This document shows, one piece after another, positions 62,086 through 64,000 of a stretch of 64,000 nt of DNA. Source of the DNA: Lachnospiraceae bacterium UBA1712 (GTDB lineage: Bacteria > Bacillota > Clostridia > Lachnospirales > Lachnospiraceae); contig DCJA01000035.1 in NCBI GenBank assembly GCA_002317175.1, positions 15,938 to 79,937 of the forward strand, written 5' to 3'. Both the position numbers and the translations under genes were made by a program. The notes under the pieces were generated by a model. That model did no database searches. It was not told the DNA's origin and was given only the letters and a program-made list of their open reading frames with translations. Within the stretch, counting starts at the first letter, position 1, and each line of letters begins with the position of its first letter.

Positions 62086-63023
62086 GTACCAACCCTTCTT
62101 AACAGATATTGAACTGCCTTATTTGTAAGAATCATCATCAAAAACAGGATTGTTGCTATCGCACATGCATATCCCATTTCAAAACGAGTGAAACCGTAGT
62201 CAAAAAGGTGAGTTACAATAGTTCTTGCAGCATAATCCGTAGAAGGATAACCGCAGAGTGCCATAGTAACATCGCACACTCCGAATGCAGTTGTAATAGA
62301 CATTACCGCACCAAACATCAGCATAGGCTTCATGTTTGGAAGCGTTATAAACCAAAGTTCCTGCCAACGATTCTTGATACCGTCCATGTAACCTGCTTCA
62401 AACTGTGACTTATCAATACCCTGAAGACCAGCTACGAATGAAAGGAATCCAGTACCCAAACTCATCCATAAAATTACAACCATACAAATTGGAAGCATGT
62501 ATGTTGGATTAATAAACCAAAGGATTGGTGTATCAATGATACCTATATTCATCAAAAAAGCATTTACATAGCCGTAAGCATCACCTCTGAAGAATACTGA
62601 GAAGATAACATAACAGTTACCAGCAATCGATGGTGCATAGAATATGATAACCGCTACCGATCTTACCCATCTTGGTAATTCGTTAATCAACCAGGCAAAC
62701 AGGAAGGACATAATATATCCCAACGGTCCTGTGATAATCGCTATCATCAGCGTGTTCTTGATTGCCATCAGGAAGATGTCATCTTCAAGTATCAGTGATA
62801 TGTAGTTGTTCAAGCCCAGGAATCTAGGAGATTCGAGGATGTTGTAATAAGTAAAACTAAAGTAAATAGATGCCACTACTGGAAAAACGTAGAACATTGT
62901 AAACAGAATGGCATATGGAGCTAAGAATGCATAACACATTTTAGCTTTTTTTGCTTTTTTCCATGCAACCTTCGCATTGTGCTTACGAAGGATCACATAT
63001 TTGTCAAAAAATTCTTTCATCAT
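62082..63023 (-). CDS. ABC importer 2 permease (MalF type)
   Basis: The 313-residue protein has six hydrophobic segments, a basic N-terminus and the variant EAA loop FEAGYMDGIKNRWQELWFIT, in which the second Ala of the motif is Gly. It overlaps the solute-binding gene by 4 nt (ATGA). Confidence 0.86.
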   Translation of the reverse strand: MMKEFFDKYVILRKHNAKVAWKKAKKAKMCYAFLAPYAILFTMFYVFPVVASIYFSFTYYNILESPRFLGLNNYISLILEDDIFLMAIKNTLMIAIITGPLGYIMSFLFAWLINELPRWVRSVAVIIFYAPSIAGNCYVIFSVFFRGDAYGYVNAFLMNIGIIDTPILWFINPTYMLPICMVVILWMSLGTGFLSFVAGLQGIDKSQFEAGYMDGIKNRWQELWFITLPNMKPMLMFGAVMSITTAFGVCDVTMALCGYPSTDYAARTIVTHLFDYGFTRFEMGYACAIATILFLMMILTNKAVQYLLRRVGT

Positions 63024-64000
63024 TCTCCCTCATACACTGGTAAGCCAAATTCCTTACGTTTCTTCGTGATTTCTTCGTCAATCTTTATTGAGTAATCAAT
63101 AATAGTCTCACGAGAGTCATCTTTATCGTTCAGTACTTTTCTAATAGCATTTGAGATATGACGTCCGGTGTAGTAACCACCTGGTACTTCTCTAATACCC
63201 TTTGTCTCATCCCACTGAGCATTTAATACTTCAATATCATCAGATGACCAAGAGAGATTTGAGAATGCATCTCTGTTTGCTGTTGCATATCTTGCGGAAG
63301 CTCCCAGAAGCGCTTCGATTTCTCTACCGAACTGTACCTGTGTATCAGGCTCTGCCCACCACTTCATGAACTCCCATGAATTATCTTTTAATGTCTGATT
63401 ATCTGTACTAATCATCATAGTAGCTGAACCAGTAATGAAGTCTGATCTGTCAATATAAGTTGTTCCGTCTTCATTGGTATATTCTGTACCAGGAATCAGT
63501 GTGAAATCCCACAAACCACGAATTTCAGGAGCTGAAACCTGAAGTGTGTTGTATGTAGAATATGCTGCAATACCAATTGGCATCTCACCTGATCTGAAAC
63601 GGCTTACAAAATCATAAATTGTTGGAATACCGTAATCGTTGAAGTATCTTACATAGTCGTCGAATGCTCTGATTCCGGCTTCATCATCAACTCTTGTCTT
63701 GGTTCCTGCTTCGTTGTACATATCACCGCCATACTGATACAGAAGTGAGAAGTACATTGAAAGGTCTGGAACATTGGACATAATCGATGTACTAGCTGTA
63801 GCTGTTGCTGAGCTACCAGCTGCTGTAGGAATACCAACCGAGAGGTTATTGCCCTGAATTGTAGGCATCTCCTCAATGAGTTCCTGCCATGTCTGAGGTA
63901 CTTCCAATCCAAGTTCTTCCATTACGTCAGTTCTATAGAACATAACGTTGAAAGTCTGAGTTTCAGGTACACCATAGATATGTTCATCTAATCTGTACTG
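63020..64000 (-). CDS. ABC importer 2 solute-binding protein, N-terminus beyond window
   Basis: The frame is open to the right edge, so the true start lies outside; a Met at 63943 is internal. The visible 326 residues hold the C-terminal lobe of an extracellular sugar-binding protein, with GGDMYNEAGTK, FMKWWAEPDTQVQFGREIE and a long basic C-terminal helix. Because the C-lobe alone is this long, the full protein is probably larger than a typical 420-residue binding protein. Confidence 0.85.
   Translation of the reverse strand, partial: QYRLDEHIYGVPETQTFNVMFYRTDVMEELGLEVPQTWQELIEEMPTIQGNNLSVGIPTAAGSSATATASTSIMSNVPDLSMYFSLLYQYGGDMYNEAGTKTRVDDEAGIRAFDDYVRYFNDYGIPTIYDFVSRFRSGEMPIGIAAYSTYNTLQVSAPEIRGLWDFTLIPGTEYTNEDGTTYIDRSDFITGSATMMISTDNQTLKDNSWEFMKWWAEPDTQVQFGREIEALLGASARYATANRDAFSNLSWSSDDIEVLNAQWDETKGIREVPGGYYTGRHISNAIRKVLNDKDDSRETIIDYSIKIDEEITKKRKEFGLPVYEGE

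Overview
The window looks like a chromosomal segment of a low-GC Lachnospiraceae (Clostridia), most like the Butyrivibrio/Pseudobutyrivibrio/Roseburia group. Reasons: AT-rich DNA, strong AGGAGG-type ribosome sites, Clostridia-type housekeeping proteins, and an accessory region for hemicellulose sugars (GH31, GH43, AraC regulator, two ATPase-less sugar importers). The genus is inferred; no rRNA or other marker gene is present.

Layout. 1-3.4 kb: a lipoprotein gene cut by the left edge, a candidate structured RNA with four copies of a short motif between a consensus promoter and a terminator, a cREC-domain protein, an esterase and a small hypothetical. 3.4-3.9 kb: a par/Fst-like type I toxin-antitoxin locus (35-residue membrane peptide with a convergent antisense RNA). 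4-25.6 kb: mostly minus-strand housekeeping genes: RlmI, D-Ala-D-Ala carboxypeptidase, YlmH, Dabb protein, DegV, prolyl-tRNA editing protein, two MATE exporters, ABC-F ATPase, thioesterase, an AgrC/AgrA-like two-component pair next to a decayed alkD-like gene, a degenerate-GGDEF membrane protein, RsmJ, a YkgJ cysteine-cluster protein, a divergent niaR-like regulator with an EIIC-type transporter, and an XRE-HTH/alanine aminotransferase fusion with its own operators. 25.8-38.4 kb: YczE-type membrane protein, chemotaxis receptor, csoR-copA copper module with a clear CsoR box, a heterodimeric ABC exporter, a peptide deformylase variant, an M18 aminopeptidase, a TerB-like protein and an MmcQ-MGMT fusion.

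38.5-64 kb is a carbohydrate island. GH31 and an AraC regulator run rightward. Everything else runs leftward: importer 2 (binding protein, two permeases), an NHL-repeat protein, a Yip1 protein, a DUF5696 protein, importer 1 (two permeases, binding protein), a terminator, then a MacB-type exporter (two adaptor lipoproteins, FtsX-like permease, two ATPases, one with an AbrB-like tail), GH43 and two paralogous U32-like proteins. Neither importer has a local ATPase, so a shared MsmX-type ATPase elsewhere is likely.

The most unusual signals are: (1) an 11-bp word, TTATGTHAACY, in 21 copies on both strands and in several reading frames, concentrated in the first 37 kb and almost absent from the carbohydrate island; (2) the type I toxin-antitoxin locus; (3) the repeat-bearing RNA at 1490-1785; (4) the DUF5696/Yip1/NHL transport module; (5) the XRE-aminotransferase and ABC-AbrB fusions.
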